Assembly (NCBI GenBank): GCA_033182465.1
Contig: CP137325.1
Span: 1,550,001-1,614,000, forward strand
Origin: Sanghuangporus weigelae
Lineage: Eukaryota; Basidiomycota; Agaricomycetes; Hymenochaetales; Hymenochaetaceae
Reading direction: 5' to 3'
Length of the DNA: 64,000 nucleotides
In this document: positions 37,093-46,968 of the stretch, piece by piece
How positions within the stretch are numbered: the first letter of the stretch is position 1
How the letters are laid out: each line of letters starts with the position of its first letter
Position numbers and translations under genes: made by a program
Notes under the pieces: generated by a model
What the model saw: the letters and a program-made list of their open reading frames with translations, nothing else
What the model was told of the DNA's origin: nothing
Databases searched by the model: none

Positions 37093-37353
37093 TCTTAACA
37101 CACTGGTGTAAAGCTTGCCCTACAGCGAGCTATTACTGTGTGCTTTGTACTATCACGCCTCTTGGAAATCCCAATCTGCTTTACTATCACCTCGTATCTG
37201 AAAGCATCCATAACTCGAACCGCGACTAAGAAGGCTAGTAAGGGACCGCGTGGTACAGCCAGACGTGGGTAGATAAGATCACCTTTGCACAACATATCGC
37301 TGCTTAGGCAAAAGGATCGAACCGGTGTAACCCCGGGCCTACTCCCTAACATT

Positions 37354-37365
37354 GGATCGAAAGAT
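37354..37365 (+). promoter_or_regulatory. Primer-binding site, self-complementary type
   Basis: GGATCGAAAGAT, two bases after the 5' LTR, where a PBS must lie. It pairs over 12 bases with 37081-37092. I did not recognise a tRNA 3' end complement here. Confidence 0.65.
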
Positions 37366-37412
37366 CACTCGCTAGTTTTACCACCACCTCTCACGGGCAA
37401 GGTTCTTGGCTA

Positions 37413-37754
37413 GTGTTTTATCGAGGCGAGGACCGTCGACCTCAAGTCCCTATCGACGTCGCTAGTTTCGAGACTAGTACCCATATCGAATCCTCAGGAC
37501 AAGTGCACATCCTGGAGAACGACAAACCCAATTCACTTAAATCACATATCTACTATCATAACCCCTACAACGACGAAGTGTACCTAATAGCAAAGGCATC
37601 TGGTAGCCCTGCAGTTGGGAGCACGCAAACAACAACCACGAAAGTAGCAGCAGTCCCTTCCACTATTGCTACATTCGACGAGAAAGGAACTACTTGGTTA
37701 ACAGCACCAAGGAACAATAACCCTGAAGCATCAGGCGAGAAACGAAGTTCATGA
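37413..37754 (+). other. Open leader frame without ATG (ORF1), element A
   Basis: 113 codons open from a TAG just upstream; no Met codon occurs in the frame. The sequence looks protein-like (FYRGEDRRPQVPIDVASF; SHIYYHNPYNDEVYLIAK). It ends in an ATGA overlap with ORF2. It could be reached by splicing or a non-AUG start, or be a fossil leader. Confidence 0.35.
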
Positions 37755-38785
37755 ACCGATCAGGAAACGCCAACAACAGAAGTAACGGTCATCGAACGAA
37801 CGAACGGGCGAACGATAATCAAACGAGGTTCACACCTAGATCCCTCGACGAACGAGTTCAACATCTCACCAACAGGCTACGTAGTCTGGAAAGCGATCAC
37901 GACATACTATACGCGACAACGAACCACAGCATATTGTATCCACCAGTGATCAGAAGGCTACAAGAAAGGGTTGAAAGACTGGAAGAACGAACTGCAAACA
38001 CGGGGCAGTCAAACAGTCTACCAACCGGAGCATACGCGACAGCAGTAGGAGACCGATTCGAAGCACTCGAAACAACTACTCGAAGAATTGGAGCACAGGT
38101 AGCAGCTCTAGAGAGATATACTCTGGAATTGGATCGAGCAGCAGGGGCACTCAATCAACGGGTCATAGACGGAAACGGAGTACTTGACCGAGAGCTCAAC
38201 GCTATCCGAAACAGGATTACTGCTCAGGAACAACAACTACAGACAATCGAGACGAGAATCGGAGAGCTTAACAGGACAGCTCTAGATCAACCAAGGATTG
38301 TTCAAGACATCCATAACCTGCGAGAAGCCCTACTCCAACTAGGACAAACAATCGAGTCGAGTCAACGCACCTACGCAGCTATACTCACATCGGTACAGAC
38401 AACCGAAACTACCTCAAGGAACATACTCGAACACGCTCAACGAATTCGAGAAGTAGCTCAGGCAGCACAACGCTGGGAATACTTTCTACCAAGAGAGAGA
38501 GCCCAACAGGAACAGAGTTCTGACGAATCAGTGTCCTCAGACGAAGAAGCATCACGAAGGCCATTCTTACTCAGAACCCCACCTCGAACGGTTATCATCC
38601 AAGTACCAACAGTACCTGCAGTACCAGCAAGTGGTTCAGTAGCAACCCAAGCGCCAGAGAATCCACCACCACCATCCTATTCACCACCAGCAGTGCCCAT
38701 AAGCACTTACGATCATGTCGACAACCGACCAGAAGGTGCAAGCACTGGAGCAGCAACTACAGACTCTTCAGACACAACTCTCTAA
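37751..38785 (+). CDS. Coiled-coil ORF upstream of gag (ORF2), element A
   Basis: 344 residues from an ATG, ending inside gag. Residues about 25-235 are heptad-like coiled coil (ERVERLEER; EQQLQTIETRIGELNR). A Ser/Asp/Glu patch (QSSDESVSSDEEAS) and a Pro-rich tail follow. No zinc knuckle. The frame is +1 relative to gag, overlapping it by 71 nt, so gag needs reinitiation or leaky scanning. A structural partner of Gag is an inference. Confidence 0.6.
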   Translation: MNRSGNANNRSNGHRTNERANDNQTRFTPRSLDERVQHLTNRLRSLESDHDILYATTNHSILYPPVIRRLQERVERLEERTANTGQSNSLPTGAYATAVGDRFEALETTTRRIGAQVAALERYTLELDRAAGALNQRVIDGNGVLDRELNAIRNRITAQEQQLQTIETRIGELNRTALDQPRIVQDIHNLREALLQLGQTIESSQRTYAAILTSVQTTETTSRNILEHAQRIREVAQAAQRWEYFLPRERAQQEQSSDESVSSDEEASRRPFLLRTPPRTVIIQVPTVPAVPASGSVATQAPENPPPPSYSPPAVPISTYDHVDNRPEGASTGAATTDSSDTTL

Positions 38786-39803
38786 ACACAGCATCAAGCT
38801 TCCGAAGTACTATGGCAAGCGAAGCGAAGATATTGATCTGTGGATTAGTCGATGTATCTCGAAGCTGGCACAGCATGGAGTCAAGGATGAGGAGGAGATT
38901 GCAAAGAGCCTATTTGCGGCCCTAGAAGGCGACAGCTACGATTGGTTTGCAGAAAAGAATACCCTAACATCATTCGATGCCAATGGGAAACTGAAACCAG
39001 TACCTGCGATTATCGCTGCAACAAATGGAATGTTCGCATCACTCAAGGACATGCTGAACTGGATGAGGATCCGAGCAGGACATCCGATCATTGGAGAACA
39101 GGAAGCCCTATTCCAACTACTATGCATCCAGCAGAAAGGAGCAAGCATTAGGGCGTACAACGACGAATTCCGACGACTCAAAGCACGAGCACCAGACACG
39201 ATGGATAAGCAGATGCTCAAGTACATCTATGTCAAAGGACTAGACATGTGGGTCAAACGACGAGTCGAATCTGTACAACCCGATGCTTTCGAGAAGAACG
39301 ACCTCGATGCATGGATGGAATGGACAAGCAACCTAGCAAACTCTGATGCCAGGCAAAGGCTCATGGGTAATCAAACATACACCCCAAGATTCAAATCGAA
39401 CGGACAGTCATCTTTCCGACCACCAGTACAAACAACGAAACGAGATCCAGACGCCATGGATGTAGATGCACTCCGAGGCTTGCCGAAGAAGGGAGGCAAA
39501 TGCTACAACTGTGAAAAGTCAGGACATTACGCAAAGGAATGCAAGGCACCAAGGAAGCAAAAGGGTTCTTCCTCTAAGCGGCCGAAGAAGACTAATGGTG
39601 TAAAACGGAGGACGATGACAACACGAACAATCGATTTCAAGGAAACATGTCCCGATCCACACTGCCGAAGGCCAGTCCACTACGACCATGTAGCATGGGC
39701 TAAAGGCGATGAATCAGCAGGATGGACTTGCAAGCATGACGAAGAATACCGAAACAACATTCGCAAATCCCTAGCAAGTAAAGAGCAACAGGGAAAAGAT
39801 TAA
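38715..39803 (+). CDS. Gag with CCHC zinc knuckle, element A
   Basis: 362 residues. An N-terminal coiled coil (VQALEQQLQTLQTQL) is followed by a helical capsid-like region (PKYYGKRSEDIDLWISR; FQLLCIQQKGASIRAYNDEF), the Ty3/PEG10-type capsid. A CCHC knuckle, CYNCEKSGHYAKEC, is at residues 263-276, then a Lys-rich stretch and a second Cys/His cluster (CPDPHCRRPVHYDH ... CKHD) that could bind a further metal. Gag packages the RNA into virus-like particles. The last codons overlap pol and carry a -1 slip site. Confidence 0.9.
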   Translation: MSTTDQKVQALEQQLQTLQTQLSKHSIKLPKYYGKRSEDIDLWISRCISKLAQHGVKDEEEIAKSLFAALEGDSYDWFAEKNTLTSFDANGKLKPVPAIIAATNGMFASLKDMLNWMRIRAGHPIIGEQEALFQLLCIQQKGASIRAYNDEFRRLKARAPDTMDKQMLKYIYVKGLDMWVKRRVESVQPDAFEKNDLDAWMEWTSNLANSDARQRLMGNQTYTPRFKSNGQSSFRPPVQTTKRDPDAMDVDALRGLPKKGGKCYNCEKSGHYAKECKAPRKQKGSSSKRPKKTNGVKRRTMTTRTIDFKETCPDPHCRRPVHYDHVAWAKGDESAGWTCKHDEEYRNNIRKSLASKEQQGKD

Positions 39804-42800
39804 GACCTCCATCGAACGAGACTGCGCGATGTGAGTGTAACAAGGGTGACGAGAAAGGTTTCAACAACCAGTGTTTCAAACCTCCTGGGTTCAACCCCAG
39901 TGAAGCGATGTACAATAAGCGATTGCCAATACAAGCATTGCATCCCCGATTACCTATTCGAGTGAAGGTTGGAACAAAGACCCTAGCAGTCAAAGCGTTA
40001 ATCGATTCCGGAGCTACATGCAGCACGATACACCCCAACTTGGTACGACACTACAGCCTATTCAAAAAGAGGCTTGATCACCCTCGACCTTTGAATAATG
40101 CGGATGGAAGTCCCAACCAAGGAGGAGCAATCACGCACGAGGTCTACACATTAATTTTTGATGGACCTAAACCGCAGCCACAAACGTTGGCAGTAGCAAC
40201 CACAGGACAGGATCAAGTGATCCTAGGAATTGACTATTTGGCCAAAGTCAATCCCGAAATTGATTGGAAGAATCAAGTATGGAATCGGAATGGTAATTCG
40301 ATACCATTCGAGCTCAACGTCATACGAGCTACCAAGAAGCGAAGGCACAGGAAGCGCAAACGGAAACGGCAAACGAAAGGCAAACCTGACAAGACAAGAC
40401 CTAGGCATAACACGAAGCAACAGGCTCAGGACAGAGACAACTATCGACACTCTGGAGCACCAGGAATAATATTTGCGCCAAGGAGAGACAACAACGGACA
40501 CTCTCACGAAACGAAGCCACAAGCGAAGCCGGAAACCAGACCAGCAACACCAAGACTGGAACAGGCAAAACAGACGCCAGAAGTGAAGAGTCCGAGCACG
40601 GAAAATATACCAGACTCTGCAACGAAACAGCCACAACAGGAAACGGCAAACAAGCATCATCGAGATGAGGAGGAAATAAACTACACTCCCAAGCGATGGA
40701 AGAAACAGGCACCACAAGGAACGAGTATAGTGCAACGACGACCAAGGCACATACCGAGACGGATGATCCCAGCACGGCAATTGTACCAGACATCCGAAGG
40801 CGAAACAGAAGAGATAACAGGCAAGCATAGCCTAGACGAACAGGAGGAAATAAATGACTCTCCGAAACGTTGGAAGAAACAACCACCACAGAAGATACAT
40901 CCACTAAGGCAAAACATGCCGGAAGATGAAGAACTCTGGCCATCACCAGAAGAAAACCCGGGCATGAAGTATAGGATACGACCACGAAAGACACGGTATC
41001 CAGAGAAGCCAGTGGCAGGCATTATACGACCGAGGACGGCATCGTTAATGCGAGGAGCTAGTCCCACACCGAAGCGTACAAGATGGGCAGACAACGAAAG
41101 CGATATCGAGATGCAAGACGAGCAGGAGACAACAGAAGACACTCCTATGCACGACATAGAGCCAGAAGACATTGAAAGTCTTAGGACGACCAACCAACCA
41201 GCTACCCTTACCAGAAAGGAAGAGCTCGCTGCAAAGCTAGAGCTAGACATCAATCGAAATTGGTCACCAAGGCAGCAGAACCAAGTCTCACAGCCACTGA
41301 ACAAAGCGAGTTCAGTATCCCAGCAGTATTCTCAGCAAAAGGCAGCTGCAGAAGGATTACTAGGAACACAGAAACGAGATTGGCGAAAACTCCTACCAAA
41401 GGAAATAGAAGACTACGCAGACGTCTTTGATCCTGATAAATCGAGAAGGTTACCCAAGCATACAAAATGGGATATGGCAATTAACCTCAAAGAAGGAGTA
41501 CCATTACCGAAACCAAGGCCTATTATCAAGCTCACACGAGAAGAGCAAGCAGCACTCGACGCTTATGTCAAAGAGTTACTTGACAAAGGATGGATTGAAA
41601 AGGTTCAACCACACGAACCGTGTCCGGTAGCAGCACCAGTCTTCTTTGTAGGAAAGAAAGACGGAGGAGCACGAGCAGTAACCGATTACCGAGACATCAA
41701 CGACACGACAGTATCAGATCCATACCCGATACCGATCATGAGTGTTCTCCCAGAGAAACTGGAGAAAGGAAAATTCTTCTTTACACTCGACATGCGATCA
41801 GGTTACAACAACCTGCGAATCCGAGAAGGAGACGAGTGGAAGGCAGCATTCCGAGTTGGCAATGCAGTCTACAAGCCAAAGGTCATGATGTTTGGAATGA
41901 AGAACTCACCTGCAGTATTCCAAAGATTCATGAATGACAACTTCGAATATTGGCTCAGGACAGAAGAAGCACTCAACTATTTGGACGACCTTATTGGTCA
42001 AGCACAAACTGAAGAGGAACATTGGAAACTCCTCAGGGCAATTCTACAGAAATGCCGAGAGCTCGACATTTACCTCAAAATCGAGAAATGTCACTTCCTC
42101 CAAACCCAGCTCGACTACTTGGGATTTGTAGTAGGAACGAAAGGCATCCAGATGGATCCTTATAAGCTCAAAGCTATTCACGAATGGCCAGTGCCAAGGA
42201 CGAAACGACAAGTTCGAAAGTTCCAAGGATTTTGTAACTTCTACCGAAGATTCATCAGGAACTATGCCGATACATTCGCACCTATTGGCGACCTTATCAA
42301 AAAGGATCGCAAGTTCATATGGGCAGAGGCACAAGATAAGGCATTCGAAAGTATCAAGAAGGCATTCGAAACGGAAGTCGCATTGGCAATGCCAAAGCCA
42401 GACAAACCATATACATTGGAAACCGATGCATCCGATGTAGCGATTGGTGCAGTCTTACAACAAGAAGACAACCAAGGAGAACTGAGACCTTTAGGTTTCA
42501 TGTCGAAAACTCTAACGAACACCCAACGAAACTATCCGACGCATGACAAAGAGATGCTAGCAATCATGGAAGCACTCAAGCATTGGAGACACCTATTGGA
42601 GGGAACCAAAGAACCAGTAACAATCCGAAGCGATCATGCAAACCTCCGATACTTCATGACAGCTCAGAATCTATCGAGACGTCAAGCAAGATGGGCACTA
42701 GAGTTATCACGATATAACTTCAAGATTCTCCATTGGCCAGGCAAGAAGAACCAAGCGGACGAGCTATCACGACGATCCGACTATATGCCAGAGGACAAGG

Positions 42801-44386
42801 ACAACTTAGGAGTTACCTTATTACCTCCTGATACGATCAAGCAACAAACATTGCGACGCACAGAGATCAACGGTCTATACAAGCTAGAAACTGAAATGGT
42901 CACTATCTCTGATCCTATTATCCGAACGATCAAGAGGAACTACAATACCGAGGAGGCTAAGAAGGAAATTCAGGCGATCAAGCAGAGCAACGGCTACAGT
43001 TACAGGAACGGTTTGCACTACGTAACCAATGCATTATATATCCCGCCGTCCGCCAACCTACGAGCGTTGCTAATCCGAAGGCGCCATGATCACAAACTTG
43101 CAGGCCACCCAGGAGCAGAAAAGACCATAGAGCTTGTAAAGCGATCATACTATTGGCCGAAGATGGAAGAAATGATCCGAGCATATACCGCAACCTGCGA
43201 CATATGTCAGCGTGCAAAACCGATTCGACAGTTTCGAAATCCGCCGCTCCAACCGTTGGAGGCACCACATCAACCATGGGAAACCATAACCTGTGACCTG
43301 ATTACCGACTTACCAGTTAGCAATGAAGGCTACAGTGCGATACTCGTTATAGTGGACAAACTCACTAAAATGGGGAAGTTCATTCCTTGCCAAGGAATAC
43401 CCAATGCTAAGCAGTTGGCACGTTTGTTCCGCCAACATGTCTTCAAATACTACGGGGCCCCTAAACGAGTAATCTCCGACCGAGGTAGCAACTTCACCGC
43501 GCAATTCCTCAAGGAGTTCTGCAGACTCATCGATGTCGATTGGAAAACTAGTACAGCGTATCATCCACAAACCGATGGTCAAACCGAGCGACTAAATCAA
43601 GAGCTCGAACAGTACTTACGCTGCTATGTGTCCTACCGACAAACAGATTGGGCAGAGTACATCGATATAGCAGAATTCGCCTACAACAACAGGAAGCACA
43701 GTACTACACATCAGTCACCATTCTATACACTGTATGGATGGCATCCTCACCTGGACGTTGCGGAGACCGGTGATTCAAACGTCCCAGAAGCAATAAATCA
43801 CCTAGAGGAGCTTCGACAAGTACAGCAAGAAGCCTATAATTCGATTAGGCAAGCGAATGAGGCAATGAAGCTTTATGCAGACCTGCATCGAGGCAAACTG
43901 CCAGGGTACAAGCCAGGAGACGAAGTGTTACTAGACATGAGGAATCTCAGTCGATTGGAACCAACGAAGAAACTTGCAATGAAATGGGCAGGGCCTTATA
44001 AAGTCGAGAAGGCAGTCGGACAAGTGTCATTCAGATTACGCTTACCCGAAACCCTTCCGATCCACCCAGTGTTTCATGCGAGTCTTCTCAGGCCTTACAA
44101 ACGAAAGGAATACCCTGGAAGACCCACTTTGGATGAACCACCACCTATTGAAGTAGAGGGAGAAGCAGAGTACGAAGTGGAGACGATTCATAATACAAGA
44201 CGTCATCGGAGCAAGGTCCAATACCTTATCCAATGGAAAGGATACCAGGAGCGAACATGGGAGCCACTTGACAACCTCAAGAACTCCTATCAAATGATCG
44301 AAGCATTCCATAAAAAGTATCCTCAGGCAATCCAGCCACCGAACCTTAACCAATGGATCGCCGCACGAAAACGAATGAGGCAATAG
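39782..44386 (+). CDS. Pol polyprotein: PR-RT-RNaseH-IN-chromodomain, element A
   Basis: Open from 39782 (after TAA at 39779) to 44386; the first ATG is 39908 (1492 residues from there). The 42 codons upstream of that ATG look coding (CECNKGDEKGFNNQCFKPPG), supporting a Gag-Pol fusion by frameshift. Numbering from the ATG: aspartic protease LIDSGATCST (D33); a long Lys/Arg/Glu/Pro linker to about 500; reverse transcriptase about 530-780 with YLDD at 691-694; RNase H from about 835 (LETDASD); integrase with an HHCC zinc finger about 1060-1105 and a DDE core (TCDLITD, ISDRGSNF, TDGQTERLNQ); chromodomain about 1422-1475 (VQYLIQWKGYQERTWEPL). Every catalytic motif is intact. Confidence 0.95.
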   Translation, partial: RATGKRLRPPSNETARCECNKGDEKGFNNQCFKPPGFNPSEAMYNKRLPIQALHPRLPIRVKVGTKTLAVKALIDSGATCSTIHPNLVRHYSLFKKRLDHPRPLNNADGSPNQGGAITHEVYTLIFDGPKPQPQTLAVATTGQDQVILGIDYLAKVNPEIDWKNQVWNRNGNSIPFELNVIRATKKRRHRKRKRKRQTKGKPDKTRPRHNTKQQAQDRDNYRHSGAPGIIFAPRRDNNGHSHETKPQAKPETRPATPRLEQAKQTPEVKSPSTENIPDSATKQPQQETANKHHRDEEEINYTPKRWKKQAPQGTSIVQRRPRHIPRRMIPARQLYQTSEGETEEITGKHSLDEQEEINDSPKRWKKQPPQKIHPLRQNMPEDEELWPSPEENPGMKYRIRPRKTRYPEKPVAGIIRPRTASLMRGASPTPKRTRWADNESDIEMQDEQETTEDTPMHDIEPEDIESLRTTNQPATLTRKEELAAKLELDINRNWSPRQQNQVSQPLNKASSVSQQYSQQKAAAEGLLGTQKRDWRKLLPKEIEDYADVFDPDKSRRLPKHTKWDMAINLKEGVPLPKPRPIIKLTREEQAALDAYVKELLDKGWIEKVQPHEPCPVAAPVFFVGKKDGGARAVTDYRDINDTTVSDPYPIPIMSVLPEKLEKGKFFFTLDMRSGYNNLRIREGDEWKAAFRVGNAVYKPKVMMFGMKNSPAVFQRFMNDNFEYWLRTEEALNYLDDLIGQAQTEEEHWKLLRAILQKCRELDIYLKIEKCHFLQTQLDYLGFVVGTKGIQMDPYKLKAIHEWPVPRTKRQVRKFQGFCNFYRRFIRNYADTFAPIGDLIKKDRKFIWAEAQDKAFESIKKAFETEVALAMPKPDKPYTLETDASDVAIGAVLQQEDNQGELRPLGFMSKTLTNTQRNYPTHDKEMLAIMEALKHWRHLLEGTKEPVTIRSDHANLRYFMTAQNLSRRQARWALELSRYNFKILHWPGKKNQADELSRRSDYMPEDKDNLGVTLLPPDTIKQQTLRRTEINGLYKLETEMVTISDPIIRTIKRNYNTEEAKKEIQAIKQSNGYSYRNGLHYVTNALYIPPSANLRALLIRRRHDHKLAGHPGAEKTIELVKRSYYWPKMEEMIRAYTATCDICQRAKPIRQFRNPPLQPLEAPHQPWETITCDLITDLPVSNEGYSAILVIVDKLTKMGKFIPCQGIPNAKQLARLFRQHVFKYYGAPKRVISDRGSNFTAQFLKEFCRLIDVDWKTSTAYHPQTDGQTERLNQELEQYLRCYVSYRQTDWAEYIDIAEFAYNNRKHSTTHQSPFYTLYGWHPHLDVAETGDSNVPEAINHLEELRQVQQEAYNSIRQANEAMKLYADLHRGKLPGYKPGDEVLLDMRNLSRLEPTKKLAMKWAGPYKVEKAVGQVSFRLRLPETLPIHPVFHASLLRPYKRKEYPGRPTLDEPPPIEVEGEAEYEVETIHNTRRHRSKVQYLIQWKGYQERTWEPLDNLKNSYQMIEAFHKKYPQAIQPPNLNQWIAARKRMRQ
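39791..39797 (+). promoter_or_regulatory. Predicted -1 ribosomal frameshift site
   Basis: GGGAAAA read as G-GGA-AAA in the gag frame fits the X-XXY-YYZ rule. It lies in the 22-nt window (39782-39803) where gag and pol frames are both open, two codons before the gag TAA. A -1 slip gives AGA TTA AGA CCT and joins pol. A 3' pseudoknot was not assessed. Confidence 0.65.
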
Positions 44387-44640
44387 TTGCATCACATGCA
44401 CTCCACCCGATGGAGCCGCTTATGGATCCACAATAGAGACGATGAGTAAGGTCCCCAACGACCTTACCAAGCAATGACATCAATGTGGCACACCAAAGCG
44501 AGAGCAGAGATAGAAGAATTAGGCAAGACATCGCCGACATACCAACAAGATGGTATAAAACATGGAGAACTTCGAGCTGAACGAACAACAACTCGAATCG
44601 CAACAGCTCTACTTCACTACAAGCGAACCACTACTCAGCT

Positions 44641-45639
44641 ATGCCTATCTTCGACGAGCTACATGCATTCTGTCAACCAGAAGATGCACCAGAATGGACA
44701 TTTACACTCAGGCCACCGACCGAACGTTATCAATGGCCACAGCTGTGCAATCGATTCAACGAAGAGAACTACGAAGATGAGATTGTACCCCTATGCCCAG
44801 GGAAGTACTTCGATGATCTATTCGACAAGTGGAACGCAGTCCACCACAACCGAGACGAAATACCCCACCTTATGATGGCGAATCACTCAGACGAGTGGTT
44901 ATTCAAACTCAGTAACCCTCGAGACGCAGCATTACGCCGACTCAATGATGATGCATTTCTAACCTACGCGATCGAACTCGAAACACAAGCATTACATCGA
45001 GGCAAGATCGACTTTAGGCACGAAACGACATACAAGAACATCATGGGCATCTATCATTCGGCAATTCAAATTTGCGCCTACCGACGAGACATGACTACCG
45101 CAATTCTTAACCGAATGATGCGATGGAGTCACTATCATCCGATGAGCATCGATGCGATGAAGTACATTATATACATAGCCGACCAGACGGGCTTCTATGC
45201 ATCCCACACCATGCAGTTCATGACGGTACTCAACATGACGAAGTATTACGAAGGAACGAGATACCGAACGGTTATTGAAGCGAGGAACTCTACTACGGAT
45301 GAGGTACCACTCGACAACATCGAGCACCACGTAGTCGAAGGCAAAGAGGTTAACTACGACCCTCATTACCTTATGGAACTCAACAACCGAGAGGAAGAAG
45401 CCAGAGAAAAACTACAGGCTACACGACACCCCTTGCTGGAAGATCTGATGATCTCAGTCTACCAGTACCCGAACGAACTCTACCAGCCGGACGAGATGCT
45501 TACTATGTCGGAACAGGAGGACATGTATATACACTCCGACGATACAGAGTCAAGTGAAGAAGGTGAAAGCAGGGAACTATATACCCCAGCGAACTCGGCC
45601 CAGACTACACCTGAGGCTGAAGAATCCGAAGATTTGTAA
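44641..45639 (+). CDS. Accessory ORF after pol, 332 residues (ORF3), element A
   Basis: A separate ATG-started frame about 255 nt after pol. Family not recognised. The body looks folded and alpha-helical (WPQLCNRFNEENYED; ILNRMMRWSHYHPMSIDAMK), with no signal peptide or transmembrane segment. The C-terminal 50 residues are acidic and Ser-rich (DDTESSEEGESRE). The identical protein in copy B argues for coding function. It sits where env or accessory genes lie in other elements, but does not look like an envelope protein. Confidence 0.6.
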   Translation: MPIFDELHAFCQPEDAPEWTFTLRPPTERYQWPQLCNRFNEENYEDEIVPLCPGKYFDDLFDKWNAVHHNRDEIPHLMMANHSDEWLFKLSNPRDAALRRLNDDAFLTYAIELETQALHRGKIDFRHETTYKNIMGIYHSAIQICAYRRDMTTAILNRMMRWSHYHPMSIDAMKYIIYIADQTGFYASHTMQFMTVLNMTKYYEGTRYRTVIEARNSTTDEVPLDNIEHHVVEGKEVNYDPHYLMELNNREEEAREKLQATRHPLLEDLMISVYQYPNELYQPDEMLTMSEQEDMYIHSDDTESSEEGESRELYTPANSAQTTPEAEESEDL

Positions 45640-46178
45640 ACAACTCTTCTTTTATGCAACCCCTTTCCCATATCGTGACCCGACATGGTCAATTATGCAT
45701 TTCATTCTTACCTTATGGTATTTATGGTCACATCCGACCAAATTATGCTTTAGGCACCTCCTTATTTCACGCTTATTCGGTCAACCAGCACAAATGAAGC
45801 ACTATGCAGAAGTGTCAAAGAACCAACAAGGGCCTAGACATTTTGTATATTGCGTCATTGTGCCGGCACCGAATTAGCAGATTATGCATACCCTTTATTA
45901 TCCTCTATGCAACGGAGAAGCCAAAAGTTTACGTGAAGTCACTCCCTTGCATTATGCTAGGATGTGCCTTCACGCTAAAAGGCACTCCAATCCCACTTTT
46001 TCTTCGAAAAACTCCATTTGGGGGTTGAAGAGCCGTAGGTAAACACCTGGAACTTCACTCCCAAATTGGTATAAAACTTATTCATTAACGACTTTATGAT
46101 TTCTTTCTTATCACTTTCAATTGCATCATATTCTTTACATGATGCACATTTCATATTCATATCCCTTCCCACCACCCT

Positions 46179-46494
46179 TTACAAGTCAATGTCTTCCCAG
46201 ACACCCTTTTCACGACGTTCCTGCGAAGCAATACCTGCATTTTCGACGACTGGATCGATAACCTCAACGTCATAACCGAGCGCGAGGTGAACTCGAAGCG
46301 CGACAGTAGTAACATCGCGCTGGAACGATTGCATTTCGAAGTCAGCCTCCTAGAGGATGATTAACAACTCGAAACGGCACAGAGCATGCATCACTTACCT
46401 GAGCACGCCTCTTACGCTCCAAAATCCAATGATTTATGCCGAAAATCGCGACAATAACGACAAAAACAGTAACAGCAGCGGCGACTTTCGACAT
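46179..46494 (-). CDS. Antisense spliced gene for a small membrane protein, element A
   Basis: Opposite to gag-pol, between ORF3 and the 3' LTR. Two exons, 46494-46399 and 46349-46179, with a 49-nt GTAAGT...CTAG intron in phase 0; 88 residues. Residues about 4-24 are a single transmembrane helix (AAAVTVFVVIVAIFGINHWI) followed by ERKRR (a positive-inside signal), then a soluble tail ending GVWEDIDL. Unspliced, the frame stops soon after exon 1, so the intron is needed. Family unknown. It may be cargo captured from the host or an antisense accessory gene. Confidence 0.62.
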
Positions 46495-46605
46495 TTTGGA
46501 GCAGAGATGATGATGGTTTGATAGCAAAAATCAACCATCACTAGGCGACCCTTTATCCGAGCTTTCTCACGGATTAGGATGAACATTTCTCCGAAAGTTC
46601 ATCTT

Positions 46606-46613
46606 AGGGGGGG
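46606..46613 (+). promoter_or_regulatory. Polypurine tract, element A
   Basis: AGGGGGGG five bases before the 3' LTR; the likely plus-strand primer site in reverse transcription. Confidence 0.65.
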
Positions 46614-46968
46614 TGTAGTGAAAGGATCCGCTCAAAAACTCGCATCAGGATCGACACGATCGACAGATCTACACGATCAGCTTTCCAAACGCGACCGGTA
46701 ACCAAGCCAGCTATCAAAGGCCCAAGCAATCGAGCGGCCTAGGCAACAGTAACCCGTTACCACCCGAGCGCTAGAAGCACCGAAGCGGATACGTAATCCC
46801 GCTAACAGCTAACACCGCCGACCGCCTATTACCGCGGACTACCACTCTAACGCCGCCGACCAAGCAACCAGAGCGACCTCGATCAAAAGAAGCGATCAAA
46901 CTTCTTAGAAGTCCAGAAGCACAACTACTAAAGCCTAAACGCTAAAAGGCTAAAGGCTAATAAGGTTT

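Larger units (their letters stand above)
35840..37351 (+). repeat. 5' LTR of element A (1512 bp)
   Basis: Starts TG, ends CA (TGAAAGG ... CCCTAACA). Repeats of GTGGAG and AAAGTGGAG (about 36832-37005) sit just upstream of the ATAAATAG box, as enhancer-like U3 motifs would. U3 also holds a 213-codon ORF. Predicted R begins near 37081. Confidence 0.93.

Noticed and set aside
37413-37754. ORF1-ORF2 ATGA overlap as a termination-reinitiation site
   Set aside because: ORF1 has no ATG anywhere, so there is no sign that ribosomes translate it to the ATGA; kept only as an open leader frame.
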